Assembly (NCBI GenBank): GCA_029204225.1 | Contig: CM055100.1 | Location: forward strand, 64,337,067 to 64,401,066 | Source: Diphasiastrum complanatum | Lineage: Eukaryota; Streptophyta; Lycopodiopsida; Lycopodiales; Lycopodiaceae | Length of the DNA stretch: 64,000 bases | Reading direction: 5' to 3' | Shown: in pieces, positions 21,655-31,790 of the stretch | Layout: each line of letters begins with the position of its first letter | Numbering within the stretch: the first letter of the stretch is position 1 | The notes under the pieces: model-generated | Told to the model about the DNA's origin: nothing | Database searches by the model: none | The model's input: only the letters and a program-made list of their open reading frames with translations | Translations under genes and position numbers: made by a program

Positions 21655-21776
21655 AACTTTTTGTTGATGATTCTTCAGTTTCGAACCTCATTTTGAAACG
21701 CATTCCTACAGATAGATTATTTCTGAAAGCACTAACATACTTATACAGTGGAATCACAAACTCTGCTGGGCTTGCC
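21655..21776 (-). pseudogene. Auxin response factor exon fragment
   Basis: The minus strand has a splice-acceptor-like TTGTTTTGCAG, then [16 protein letters not shown] and [16 protein letters not shown], a clear match to the ARF middle domain (Auxin_resp region after the B3 DNA-binding domain). The expected continuation (GTI...DPxxWP) is not readable without frameshifts, though an altered frame gives a possible decayed version. No B3 or PB1 domain is nearby. The real ARF proteins are nuclear transcription factors; this is an isolated exon next to a copia LTR, probably a transposed or captured piece. Confidence 0.75.
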
Positions 21777-21839
21777 CTGCAAAACAAACCAACTTGCAGG
21801 TCAGACTTTTTGCTTTGACTATTGATGCCAAACAAGGAA

Positions 21840-22345
21840 TGCTAGAAAATATTTAGCAACTGAACTGTGGGTTTAATTAAGTACATGACCAATCCTAAGA
21901 TTTCCGATATTCTTCCATCAGGTGAGAATGAATATAACTCGCTCATTCCATCCTCAGTATGAACACCACCCTCGATTTTTTATCTTTGCTGTTTTTCTTC
22001 TATTTTTCTTACCTTTGATATCTCTTTTAATACATATAGTCTTTCCTTTGCATGCTTTCTTAAGCAGTGCTTCTGTTTCGTAGTTTGTTTTTTCTGTTCT
22101 ACTAACTTGGGGTGGCTTTTTACTCCTTGGTTCTTTCTTTTGATTTTCTCTTTGCTGTTTTTTTCTGAGTTTTTGACTTGTTGTCGTAGTGTTCTCTCTA
22201 GTTTATTACTCGTGCTTTTTGGCCCCGCCTTGCTTTGCAAGGAGGACTTAGCAATCGTGTGCAACATTGACATGATTGTGTTTTGGCTTTAATTCAAATG
22301 AATTAAGATAATTATTGTTTTTTTCATTTTAAGGTTTTGTGAGTT
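21840..22345. other. No gene seen
   Basis: T-rich DNA between the ARF exon and the GATTCG cluster; no convincing motif on either strand. Confidence 0.3.
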
Positions 22346-22349
22346 GACA

Positions 22350-22420
22350 CATAGTTGCAGCATGCGATTCGCTGGGTTCGCGATTTTCGAATCACGTTTC
22401 GGAAAGCGAGTCATTACATT
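22350..22420. repeat. CATAGTTGCAGC / GATTCG palindrome cluster, copy 1
   Basis: CATAGTTGCAGCATGCGATTC followed by TTCGCGATTTTCGAATCACG resembles the left end of the inverted-repeat element at 45835 (CCATAGTTGCAGCGAATCG). Likely the end of a related non-autonomous element; its partner end was not found. Confidence 0.4.
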
Positions 22421-23019
22421 TTTTATTTTTTTTTGGAAAACTAGCTTATGGCTGAAATTTTTTTAGGGAGCAACGGTCAAACCGGCGTTTTGCCTCCTAG
22501 ATTTGCAGTAGATAGGGCACAAACAAATAAAAGTCAGTAGTTTTTTGGTTGTTATTTGCTTTGGTTCTCAGTAATTGTTAATGTTACAGTTTGGTGCATA
22601 TTTTTGTTCTAGAGGTTTCAAAGCATATCGTGGCGGCCTCAGGATTACATCTTTGCATGGACGTGCGCTACGATGACACGCACTTCTGTCTCGATCATCT
22701 TCCTGGCCCGTAAAATCATTTTTCAAATTTTTACAAAGGAAATGGTGGTGCCTCACAAAACGTGATCTGTGGAGCAAATTTTTTTTATGACAAAAATTTT
22801 TTACATGCACCTTCTGGCGTTCGAAAGTTGCACAAGAAAAAATTTGTCATAATTTTACACGCACCTTCCACCCAAAAGGTGCATGTAAAAAAAAATTTAC
22901 CTCAAAAAAAAAAAAGAAAAAAAAATGTGAAAAATGAATTCACGCGGGGGAATGGCCGAGGAGCCGCCCTTCCCTCCCCCGTAAACAGTGAATATGCTTG
23001 CAATTGCACCCTGGACTAG
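22421..23019. other. No gene seen; short A/T tracts and GC-rich patch
   Basis: Contains A-runs and a GC-rich patch CGCGGGGGAATGGCCGAGGAG (about 22943-22963). I find no protein motif. A short direct repeat around TTACATGCACCTTC/TACACGCACCTTCCACC lies at 22801-22875. Confidence 0.3.
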
Positions 23020-23590
23020 CTAACTTCTTGTAACCGAAGAGCTTGCACATCTTCGAATGGTGATTGCAAAAATGAACGACATGGTTGTAACTTCTGCCTG
23101 CACAAATTTGCATGGTTTGAAGCGTAGTGGTGGCATGGCCTCCTCACCTGCATCACGCTCTTGCTGAAGGAAAATAGTTAGCAGTCTAGTTATAATGCCT
23201 TCTGTGCTGCCCACGTTATCCTTTAGCTTTTCATCCCGAACTTCTGCAATAGTTTTACCTGGAGAGACGTCTCTAGTATGTCAAAGTCTGTTTAATTATA
23301 TTCTCCACCTCAATGAAGGAGACAAGCATGGGAAGAAGGACATGAATTCTTCATATTTGAACACGAACTCTATCTTCTTTCGCCAGATTTTTCAGAATTC
23401 GCAAACCCATCAACTTCTGGTCCTTGAATGCCATTTCTTTTTCATGCGCTCTATTTCCCTGGACGCCGTTTTTATTAAATTAAAGCTCTCGGTATGCAAA
23501 CGATCTGGGAGCAATTGATGTTCTGGTGGGTGAGGCAGGCAATGATCTTTGTTGTTGCTAATCGAATTTCTTGCTCTTTCTTCTTCTTCC
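23020..23590 (-). pseudogene. Possible armadillo-like protein fragment
   Basis: Minus-strand frames read like a decayed helical-repeat protein: KDQKLMGLRILKNLA, HVLLPMLVSFIEVENIIKQT, then GKTIAEVRDEKLKDNVGS and IITRLLTIFLQQERDAGEE. The LMGLRIL-NLA and LLP-LV spacing resembles armadillo repeats, but I cannot name a family. Stops occur between the blocks. It lies beside a SINE and the phosphoglycerate mutase fragment. Confidence 0.35.
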
Positions 23591-23607
23591 ATTGAGCATC
23601 TCCACCA

Positions 23608-23691
23608 ACGGGGTTGGCTGAGTTGGTTAGCTTGACATCCAAAGTTTCTTTGGTCTCAGGTTCGAGCCTCCCCTTGAAAACCAAGAAGCAT
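23608..23691 (+). mobile_element. tRNA-derived SINE, copy 2
   Basis: ACGGGGTTGGCTGAGTTGG ... A box TGGCTGAGTTGG, B box GGTTCGAGCC, end ACCAAGAAGCAT. A 16-bp perfect duplication TTGAGCATCTCCACCA flanks it (23592-23607 and 23692-23707), so it arrived by target-primed retrotransposition. The middle part CCAAAG TTT CTTTGG forms the anticodon-arm-like hairpin. Confidence 0.88.
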
Positions 23692-23826
23692 TTGAGCATC
23701 TCCACCAGACGAGGAATCACATCAGACGTGGTCTCAATGGATGGTCAGCAGATTCTTCCAGCTGAAGCAACACAGCTAGGAAGAAGCATTTGAGTGGAGC
23801 TTTCGATACTATACTGAACAAGATCT

Positions 23827-24297
23827 CTTTTGTCACTAAATTGCAGAATGATTGGAACGTTGTCAAACGAGGTTGGGATCCACAAGTCTTGGGTGAAGCC
23901 CCCAACCGTTTCAGAAGTGCAGTTGAAGCTTTACACAAACTAAAGGCTGAAGATCCTAAAAAGGTGAATGATCAGTATATCCTCCATTTGTTATTGTTGA
24001 TGCAAATGGGAAGTCTGTTGGGCCGATACTAGACGGAGATGCTGTGGTGACATTCAACTTCAGGGCAGACCGTATGATAATGGCTGCAAAAGCTTTTGAA
24101 TATGAAAATTTCAATATTTTGATGGAGTTCGCTTCACCAAAATTCGGTATGCTGGAATGCTTCAATATGACGGAGAGTTGAAGCTTCCTATACATGACTT
24201 GGTTTCTCCTCCTGAAATAGAAAGAAAGAACTGAAATAGAAAGAAAGAAGATCAGGGGAGTACTCCGTCCACAATGGGATCAGGACCTTTGCTTGCG
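23827..24297 (+). pseudogene. Cofactor-independent phosphoglycerate mutase fragment
   Basis: Over three frames it reads VVKRGWDPQVLGEAPNRF, ANGKSVGPILDGDAVVTFNF, RADRMIMAAKAFEYENF, KIRYAGMLQYDGELKLP, LVSPPEIER and EYSVHNGIRTFAC. These are consecutive conserved blocks of plant iPGAM, the glycolytic enzyme that interconverts 3- and 2-phosphoglycerate. The blocks run without an intron but with at least three frameshifts and a small duplication (GAAATAGAAAGAAAGAA, about 24214 and 24234). N- and C-terminal parts are missing. It is a pseudogene fragment; lack of introns would suit a processed copy, but the real gene structure is not known to me here. Confidence 0.85.
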
Positions 24298-24380
24298 CAT
24301 CAGGACCTTTGCTTGCTTGCAGGTTGGCATGTATACAATTCTAGTTATTAAAACGGACTCTTTAAATGCCATAATCTGCC

Positions 24381-24418
<38 letters not shown>

Positions 24419-24420
24419 CC

Positions 24421-24505
24421 CAACGGGGTTGGCTCAACTGGTTAGCTTGGCATCCAAAGTTTCTTTGGTCCCAGGTTCGAGCCTCCCCTTGGAAACCAAG
24501 AAGCA
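24421..24505 (+). mobile_element. tRNA-derived SINE, copy 3
   Basis: CAACGGGGTTGGCTCAACTG..., with A box TGGCTCAACTGG, B box GGTTCGAGCC and end ACCAAGAAGCA. It is preceded by a run of about 30 T with TTTAAAAA and followed by CTTTTTTTTAAA, so the target duplication is probably an expanded T tract (CTTTTTTTTTAAA-like). It gives the best-preserved tRNA-like boxes of the three. Confidence 0.8.
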
Positions 24506-24730
24506 CTTTTTTTTAAAGATAAGTTGTATACAATTTGTATAAAGATATGTATACTAATATTTATACACTTTTATACAACACAATTAACACTCAAAAAAAG
24601 ATAGAAACGACCCATACAAACAAAATGGATTATCATCTTCAAACATCATTTTACAAAACTGTCTTACTACCGCCATCTTATCACTTTTTAGAAATCATCG
24701 CAACCAAAACTAAACCGTTCCAACCTAAAT

Positions 24731-26395
24731 TCAGAAATTTTTTAACGACTTCACATTGATCAATGTGTTAATTTCAGCCTGCACCTTCTGACAAGCCCAC
24801 CATTCGTCATCAGAACTAACAGTAGAATCCAAGTAATAACATTCAACATTTTTACAACTATTAGATTTGGAATTCAAATCATCAGAACAAGCTACAGAGT
24901 CAACATTAGTCGTCGCTTTCAAAGGGATGCCACCACAAACATTATGGACAGCCTCGTAACGCTTCCGCTCATATTCCAAAGTAGCTTGCCATGAAATGTC
25001 TCCTCCGGTACCAGTAACAACAGAAGCGATATTCTGTAACGCTCGCATCTCAACGCCTTAAACATCTGGATTATAACGCATGTACCCCTCGCGCGACATA
25101 TGTCCAGTGAGCTTCATGCCGATTTCTGGAGGAACACCCATTGAATTCAGTCGCTTTACCACAATGCAAAGTGCACTCTTGTTGGTAATATGGTTAACAT
25201 CGCATCCAAGAATCCCACTAACCATATTTTTCATCCACTTAGCAATTGTTTTCATTCCAACTCGCCCTTTAGAAAACCACTGCACACAGAAGAAAAAAAA
25301 CAAGACAAATACAAACAAAAGTATAAAAGCGTACCACAACAGGATTACGCCGCACGCCATCAATGGCATGCAGGAAAAACGGATGAGAATCGGCATCTTC
25401 CGGTAGCCAAGTAGGCAAATGTTCAAAATAAACCTCAAAAGAAGAACCTACGTCTGGTAAGTAGCACGTAACTGGATTACGCAACCTTTTAGGATTGCAA
25501 TGCATCAAATCTACCTTATGATTCTTCGAGGCACGTTCATCAAACCTTATAAAATTTCCCATATGATCACAATGGATTTCAAATTCGAAAATACACAGAT
25601 TATATAGTTCAGAATGTCCTCTAACGCAAAAGTTATGACAAATATAAATCGCAAGCTGCATCAACAGCCCGTTAGCAGTGTCACATTGAAGAAATGGCTG
25701 ACACAGAATCAATTGGACTTGAAAGGGAGTAAAAGATTCAAGTGCACTTTCTTTTCCTACCAATGCCAACAACACAAGATCTTCTAATAGCAGTCAAACA
25801 AGAAACATGAGCTTTTTTTAAATGAGGATCAATCATAATGTTGAATTCTTCAACAACAACACATGTAAAAACACTCACTTCCGCAACCTAGCTCAAATTA
25901 TCCGGCCAATACCACGAAGAAGACCAACCAAAGTTTCTCCTGGATACAGAGAACCATTCTTTCTTTGTACTTGCAAGAAAAAAGAAACAAGCAACTCAAC
26001 TAGCACATTCAGATTATTTTGAAACAAATTTTCAATTGAAAGCGAGCAATCCAACCCAACGAATTTTCGCCAATCATCAAATCTGTTACGAGATCAGCTA
26101 TCAATAGATAACGACCTCCTATTTCCACCTTTAGCAACAACAACTAACTCACAGTCCTCAAGCTCACAAAAACCAAGGCGAGCAACTCAACACATTCAGA
26201 AGAAACAGGACGAAAAGAAACAAGGCTGCAAGAACCAAAAAACTTTGAAATACTATGACTATCTTCCATTACAACCTCAGAAAGACTGGCATGACAAGAA
26301 CCAACAAGACAAAATGAATCAGAAGCATCCTCCTTAACAACACAACCAACAACAACAACGTCTAGCTCCACAATTGCCGAGCCATAGAATGCCAT
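24731..26395 (-). pseudogene. Crypton/DUF3504-type tyrosine recombinase, decayed
   Basis: Read on the minus strand from an ATG at 26393-26395. An acidic Ser-rich N-terminus is followed (about 26150-25870) by DDWRKFVGLD and FLQVQRKNGSLYPGETL...LLRGIGRII, the helical core-binding part of DUF3504 proteins. Then come FTPFQVQLIL, FCVRGHSELYNL (box I Arg) and FDERASKNHK (the beta-hairpin Lys region). After a likely 55-nt intron (25280-25334), WFSKGRVGMKTIAKWMKNM, ITNKSALCIVV, and MKLTGHMSREGYMRY give the GH and the nucleophile Tyr. Box II HxxR reads KxxL. The frame continues past a TAA (about 25058) for 105 more codons. Two TGA codons in the N-terminal core and frameshifts near 26150 and 25760 show that it is inactive. 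In Cryptons such enzymes cut and join element ends. Identification is by motif order, not search. Confidence 0.75.
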
Positions 26396-26529
26396 CGCCA
26401 AAACAAAACCTGGAAAACGAAACCTGGGAAACGAAAAGTGGAAAATGAAACGTCGCCACACAGATTCAAACACAGCTACACGACATGCATACGTCCTCTA
26501 TGATCTACGTCACCTCCACGCTCTACGGT

Positions 26530-26835
26530 TTAAAAACCGTATACCAAGGCCCTACTAATAACGAAAGGTAACGGGCCTGGGAAGGCCCGTTATCTATTAC
26601 GTGGCATGTAGGTTTACTTTGTTCTAGTCTATTTCAAACCACATGTGGCAAATAATGAGATCATAACTGAGGTCTGCTCGGGATTCTCCCTTCTTATGTA
26701 TGTTTAGTATTTTCTCTGATATCAGACAAGAGTTCGTTGGGTCATGCCATGCTGAGTGCAAAATAGCATTTCACAGCTTCTTGTGTTTTCACGGGGGGGA
26801 AGGCTCTGCGCGAGGGCCTTCCGTGCCGGGAGGGC
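26530..26835. repeat. GC-rich palindromic patches
   Basis: AACGGGCCTGGGAAGGCCCGTT (about 26568-26589) is a near-perfect hairpin, and a second GC-rich patch (GAGGGCCTTCCGTGCCGGGAGG, about 26811) lies downstream in otherwise AT-rich DNA. Similar GGCCTTCC patches occur at 33121-33225. Confidence 0.5.
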
Positions 26836-27165
26836 CGTTGAATTTATATTCTATTCATGCAAAATATTTGCTACCAAAAAAGTTCTCAAATAAGTAAAAT
26901 AATTTTTTTTTGTTGATTTAGTATTTTTATATTTAATGATTCTATTTATCATTAAGTAATTTAAAATATGTGCAAAATTGAATATGTTGTTAAAATTTTA
27001 TATCTAATTTTTTTAGTATGATTTTAGTTTCTCACAAAAGACTATTTTTTTAGCATGAAAATATAAAATTTGCAAAGCATTTTAAATATAGGCATTTAAT
27101 AAATAAATAAATTGCAAAAAATGGGTTTCCATGTCAATTCTCTTTTTTTTGGTCAATATGTTACC
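26836..27165. other. AT-rich, no gene seen
   Basis: Very AT-rich sequence with T and A runs and no coding motif. Confidence 0.3.
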
Positions 27166-27610
27166 TACGGATCAACATAAAACAACTTTTGCAACAAAAT
27201 GGGGAACATATGCTTATAAAGTTATGCCATTTAGACTATGTAATGCACCAAGTTCATTTCAATGAGTTATGCAATTTGTTTTCAAGGAGTATTTGCAAAA
27301 AAAATTGAATTTTATTTGGATGGTCTCGGAGTCCATAGTGCTGATATCGTTTGAAAAAAGTATTTAAACGTTCTCACAAATATCAGATTTTCTTAAATCT
27401 AGAAAAGTGTCAAATTTGGGTTACTCATGGATTTGTTCTTGGACATGTAATATCAAGACATGGAATTGCTACGGATTATTCCAAAATCAAGGTCATTGTG
27501 TTGCCTCCACCAAGAACAATTGCAAGAGTTTACATTTTCATGGGTCATGTAAATTATTATCGGATATTCATTTTGTTTTTTGCATATCCTTTTCTATGAA
27601 AGAATCGCAC
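27166..27610 (+). pseudogene. Ty3/gypsy reverse transcriptase fragment
   Basis: Frames give INIKTTFATKWGTYAYKVMPF, RLCNAPSSFQ, EYLQK, then LNLEKCQIWVTHGFVLGHVIS and GHVNYYRIFI, which are RT blocks 3 to 6 of gypsy elements in order. The catalytic box, normally YLDD, reads YLDG. Stops and frameshifts separate the parts, so it is dead. No LTR is attached. Confidence 0.8.
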
Positions 27611-28032
27611 TCACTTTGTTATTAATAAATGATTACAGTATTATCTCATATACTTTACTTTTATTTGTGTTTATAATACGATTTATTGCCCTCCTACTAA
27701 TTAGTATTAATACGGTTGTTTCAGGGTAGAGAGTATTGCTATAAAAATGTTATTGGTATGGAAGCTTGGACTAAATGTTATTCTATGCTATTCAAGTTGT
27801 CATGTAGGAAATCTTCTTACAAACATGGATAACAACTAATGCTCAATTATGACACCTATTTTTCCAATATTGCAGTTTTGTGTTTTGGGATAGCGGCAAG
27901 TAATAGTTGGGCATCTTAAAACCTGTTTCATTTTATGGTACCTTGTGCTATAAGATTTCATGTAGTTTTATCTAAACTTGTTATGCTATAAAACGAAGGG
28001 TTCTAAAGGTTTGGCTTGACTTGGTCAAGAGG

Positions 28033-28103
<71 letters not shown>
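28033..28103 (+). repeat. (CT)n microsatellite
   Basis: About 35 CT units, followed by GATGCACACC. Confidence 0.95.
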
Positions 28104-28108
<5 letters not shown>

Positions 28109-28212
28109 ACACCTGACTATCTTTTGCTCGGGGTAGTACCTTACATTTACATTATTTCAGTTTTATGGCTAACTTAGGTCTGTTTTGATGCTTTAGCCTT
28201 CATGATGGTTTC

Positions 28213-29090
28213 TTGATGCAGAGAAACTCGGTTATGCAAAACCTTCTTTCTCATAACCTCTTTATTCAGACTATCATATGTTCTATGAGAAAAGTCATTA
28301 ATTTGTACAATTTCATTACTGCTACTGATAGAGCTACTTTTGATGCGGCTAGTCCTGAAGATAAGATTATTTGTCTCGTTGGCTTGATGAGTACTCTTTA
28401 TTGGGCCAATGTTTATATGAATTTTATAAAAAAAAAAAGAGATCCCTTGAATTCTATTGAAAGTATTTTTGTTAATATCTCTAGCTATGTGAAAAAGTTT
28501 GAGGATGAAGAGCAGTTTTATAACTCTCATATTAGAAATGTGTTCTCTTGCTTGGAAAGAGAAAATGGTGTTATTCTTCACCTTCTCCTATTATTGAACC
28601 CCTCTTTCTCCACACCCTTTGATTTTCATTGATGACCTAGATGAGGAAAGTGTTTTTCAATCTTCTGAGAATCTATTACATATTTTTGGTCATATCGACA
28701 TTTTTTTGAGAACATTGTTTTTAGTTGGACTTATTGTTCTCATATCAAGAATGAATGGTACAAACCGTATGATATTTTCTTTTTTGTAACTTCAATATTG
28801 AAAATAGTATGCCTTGTATATGTTCTACGAGTAAACGCTTTAAGAAATTTGTGTCGGATGTCTTTGGGCTTGTGATTTCTAGGGATTGTGGAATTATATA
28901 TAATGTTGCAAGGATTCAAGTAAAGGGTTAAATCATGTCATTATGCGACTATCTAATATTAATGAAGTATCCTCTAAACTGTACAATGGTTGGTTTAAAC
29001 TACCTACTTATCAAAGTATCAATGAGGAGACAATCAAAGAACATGCCTATATAGATATGCAAAAATATAGCTATTAACTATTTGAAACAT
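28213..29090 (+). CDS. Unrecognised coding-like block
   Basis: A 139-codon open frame (28213-28632) reads LFIQTIICSMRKVINLYNF, FDAASPEDKIICLVGLMST and IESIFVNISSYVKKFEDEE, with natural-looking composition. Downstream, in shifting frames, more coding-like pieces follow (KRFKKFVSDVFGLVISRDCG, LNHVIMRLSNINEVSSKLYN). I cannot assign it to any family. It looks like a broken larger protein of a mobile element or an integrated viral relic, but that is a guess. Minus-strand frames over the same bases are shadows. Confidence 0.35.
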
Positions 29091-29600
29091 ACTAAATGGC
29101 TACATGGTAAATGCTTATCTCGTGCAAGGTTGAAAGAAATTGTGAACAAAAGAGATTGGGTTACTTCACATTTATATCTTAATAGGGTCGACAAAGCCCA
29201 ACACAATCCATGTTTCTCCACTTTGAGGCCTTTACTTAGCATTTGACTCACATTAAGCAAATTCTTGGTAATAGATGGAATAAACAAGACATCCTCCAAA
29301 TGAACATTCCTATTGTAGAGAGAGAAATAGGAATTGTGCCAATCCCTTTGATTGCACACTCACCATCATTGGCAGTGTAGATCACCCTCTTGTCATCTCC
29401 AAATGCCAACAAAGAAGTGAAATACTCTTTATGAAAGGTCATGTGTGAAAAATTTATGATGAATGTTAGTAATTGATTAATGTCAATAAATAAATTGTTG
29501 GAATTGTTATATGCTAGCCATTTTCCTTTCGAGCAATACACTTCATTGATATGAGATGGATTACCAACTATTGTCTGCATACCTTGGTTTAACATGTCAT
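29078..29600 (-). pseudogene. Ty1/copia protease fragment
   Basis: Minus-strand frames give FHKEYFTSL, KRVIYTANDGECAIKGIGTI and then VLFIPSITKNLLNVSQML, the retropepsin tail and the start of the GAG-pre-integrase region. The leading DSGA box is not readable. A frameshift near 29330 separates the two open frames. Confidence 0.7.
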
Positions 29601-29652
29601 TTTTTTAAAAAAGATGAAATGGTCATGGGATTGGAAACTTTTTAATACTTAC

Positions 29653-30767
29653 CTATGCAAATGCCTCCTTTATCATCTTAAACATTGTTGCATATGTTTC
29701 TCTACTGATGCTAGAAAAATCACATGCCCCTTGAACCAATGTAGTGTCCAATATTTTTTCAACTTCATTCATAATGTTATCAGTAACTGAAGCTTTAATC
29801 TTTTTCATTTTGTTATTGTTTAACATTGATTTCATAGATTTAGAAGTCAAAATAGACCCTAGTGAGTTTCCAATGAAAACCTCATCGGCCAAATGGTCTT
29901 CAGCAACCAATGTTGATCTGCATTGCAAACATAATGTTCATAAAACTATCAATAGAGATTGGGACAATCATAATATTCACAACAACATAATAAACAAATC
30001 AATAGAAAGTTGAAATTAATAAATAACAGAACTACTGATTATGATTGAATTTAAAAATTCAAGCAATATTAAACCAAATAAGCTATAACTTACTTGAAAG
30101 CACGGATTCGTCTTTTTCGATAATTTCCTTTGAATGATAGATCACATATGCCCTTGGTTACCAATCATTTTCTCTTGTTGTTTCTGACCTTTTTGTTGAG
30201 CACATCCATATCTTTAACAAGAGACATATGCATGGATTGAAATTAGTTTTTATCTCGTCATTACTAGCTGTAAAATGACGCAAAGAAGATTTCAACGTTT
30301 GGATCTCCTTTTTTAACATCTCTTTTTTCCAAACAAGTTTTTAACTTTGTAGATTTTTCTTCGCACTCCTTTGATATTTTCCTAAATTCCTCTTCCAAAT
30401 AATGTATTCTTTGCATTGAATGTGCATTCCCATAGAGTCTCACATTCTCATAGTAACCCAAAAGGCCATTTTTGCCATGACACATATAGATTATTAATTG
30501 ACTCACCAAACAAAAATCCGGATGTTGCAATGAATATGGATCAATATGATACAATGTTCCCGATGACCATAAATCTACATGCTTTAGTTTTTCCTCCTTG
30601 TATCGGATCATATCAAAAGTTGACAATTTGGGTTGCTTTGAATTTCTTGTCCTGAGCGGAGCATATTCTGGTGACAGATCCATATGAAGATGATAAAGCT
30701 TTGTCATCAGTACAATAGTATAGTAACAAACAACACAATGACAATAACAGAGCTGGAGATGGTGCAC
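29653..30767 (-). CDS. Unrecognised coding-like block, minus strand
   Basis: Two open frames on the minus strand, 30767-30264 (167 codons) and 29928-29653 (91 codons), with further coding-like codons between (LVTKGICDLSFKGNYRKRR). Pieces include LSTFDMIRYKEEKLKHVDLW, PYSLQHPDFCLVSQLIIYM, RIHYLEEEFRKISKECEEK (coiled-coil-like) and GACDFSSISRETYATMFKMI. I recognise no domain. It may be a broken gene of an uncommon mobile element; copia pieces lie on both sides. Confidence 0.35.
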
Positions 30768-30927
30768 CTTGGAGATAGAGATGGCGTAGGCTTTGTTTCT
30801 GAAATGTCACTCCTAATTCAAATTTTTGAGTGTTCCCAACTATTGGGAGAGACTATTTCGACATTTTGAAAAAATTATACTTTAATTGTGGTTAAGCACC
30901 AGTGAAGTTTGATGTGACTAAAGTAAG

Positions 30928-31312
30928 GTACATTCATTTTCATGGAAAGTAGTGCGGGCAGATGCGTAAAGAAGTTAGAAAATGATATTTTAGTAACTTT
31001 ATTGTTATTTTTTTTCTCTCCTACATGGCATTTTTTATAGGGCCCTCTTTGGGCCCATATTTTCTCTAATGGATATTTGTCAATAAGTGCTTTAGCAGCT
31101 TGCAGATCATAGAATTTGTAGTACATTCATTTTCATGGAAAGTAGTACCGGCAGATGCGTAAAGAAGTCAGAAAATGATATTTTAGTAACTTTATTGTTA
31201 TTTTTTTCTCTCCTACATGGCATTTTTTATAGGGCCCTCTTTGGACCCATATTTTCTCTAATGGATATCTGTCAATAAGTGCTTTATCAGCTTGCAGATC
31301 ATAGAATTTGTA
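30928..31312. repeat. Tandem duplication, unit 193 bp
   Basis: GTACATTCATTTTCATGG starts at 30928 and again at 31121, and the two units match with few differences through AGATCATAGAATTTGTA. Each unit includes the palindrome-like ATAGGGCCCTCT. The minus strand of both reads KFYDLQA(A/D)KALIDKYPLE. Confidence 0.9.
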
Positions 31313-31379
31313 AGCCTTATAAAGTAATGGACATCAAAAAATCATGTACTCGGCTTTGGTATGGTAGAATTTTTTTCTT

Positions 31380-31790
31380 TGTTATGATGGGATTTGTACA
31401 TAGCATACACATACACCCAAAGATTCTTAGATGATCTAGATATGGCTTTGTACCTAACCAAACCTCCTCAAAGATTCTGTTGTTCATGATCCTGGCATTG
31501 CAATGGTTCTACAAATAACAAACTGTTGCAATAGTCTTCTCCCAGAGCTTGTTCGGAAGGTTAGCAGCAAGTAATAGTGATTGTGTAGACTCAACAAGAG
31601 TCCGATTCTTTAATGGATAGTATGTTAGATTGCTAGCAAATTGTAGGGTTGATCGGTGACAATATACTTCAAATTTTGTGTAATATTGAAATTTCTTACA
31701 CGTTCTAAGTCTATTGGTATCAATCTTGTTTAGATCCATTTTGATCTTGGATGTGTTTGATGCAACTTGTCCAACTTTATTCAACCTTAG
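31380..31790 (-). pseudogene. Ty1/copia integrase fragment
   Basis: The minus strand reads LKNRTLVESTQSLLLAANLP, NKLWEKTIATVCYL, then, after a frameshift, a decayed version of the N-R-x-P...WxGxKPxxxHLRIFGC region. This is the C-terminal part of the copia integrase core. Confidence 0.75.

Noticed and set aside
23608-23691. A functional tRNA gene
   Set aside because: A and B boxes are present, but the acceptor stem pairs poorly, and target-site duplications and a tail show a SINE.
26565-26600. Helitron 3' end (hairpin before CTRR)
   Set aside because: The hairpin AACGGGCC...GGCCCGTT is good but no CTRR follows at the right distance and no 5' TC end was found.
28174-28581. 135-codon minus-strand frame
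   Set aside because: Antisense of the plus-strand frame at 28213-28632, which has the more natural composition; I cannot fully exclude the reverse.
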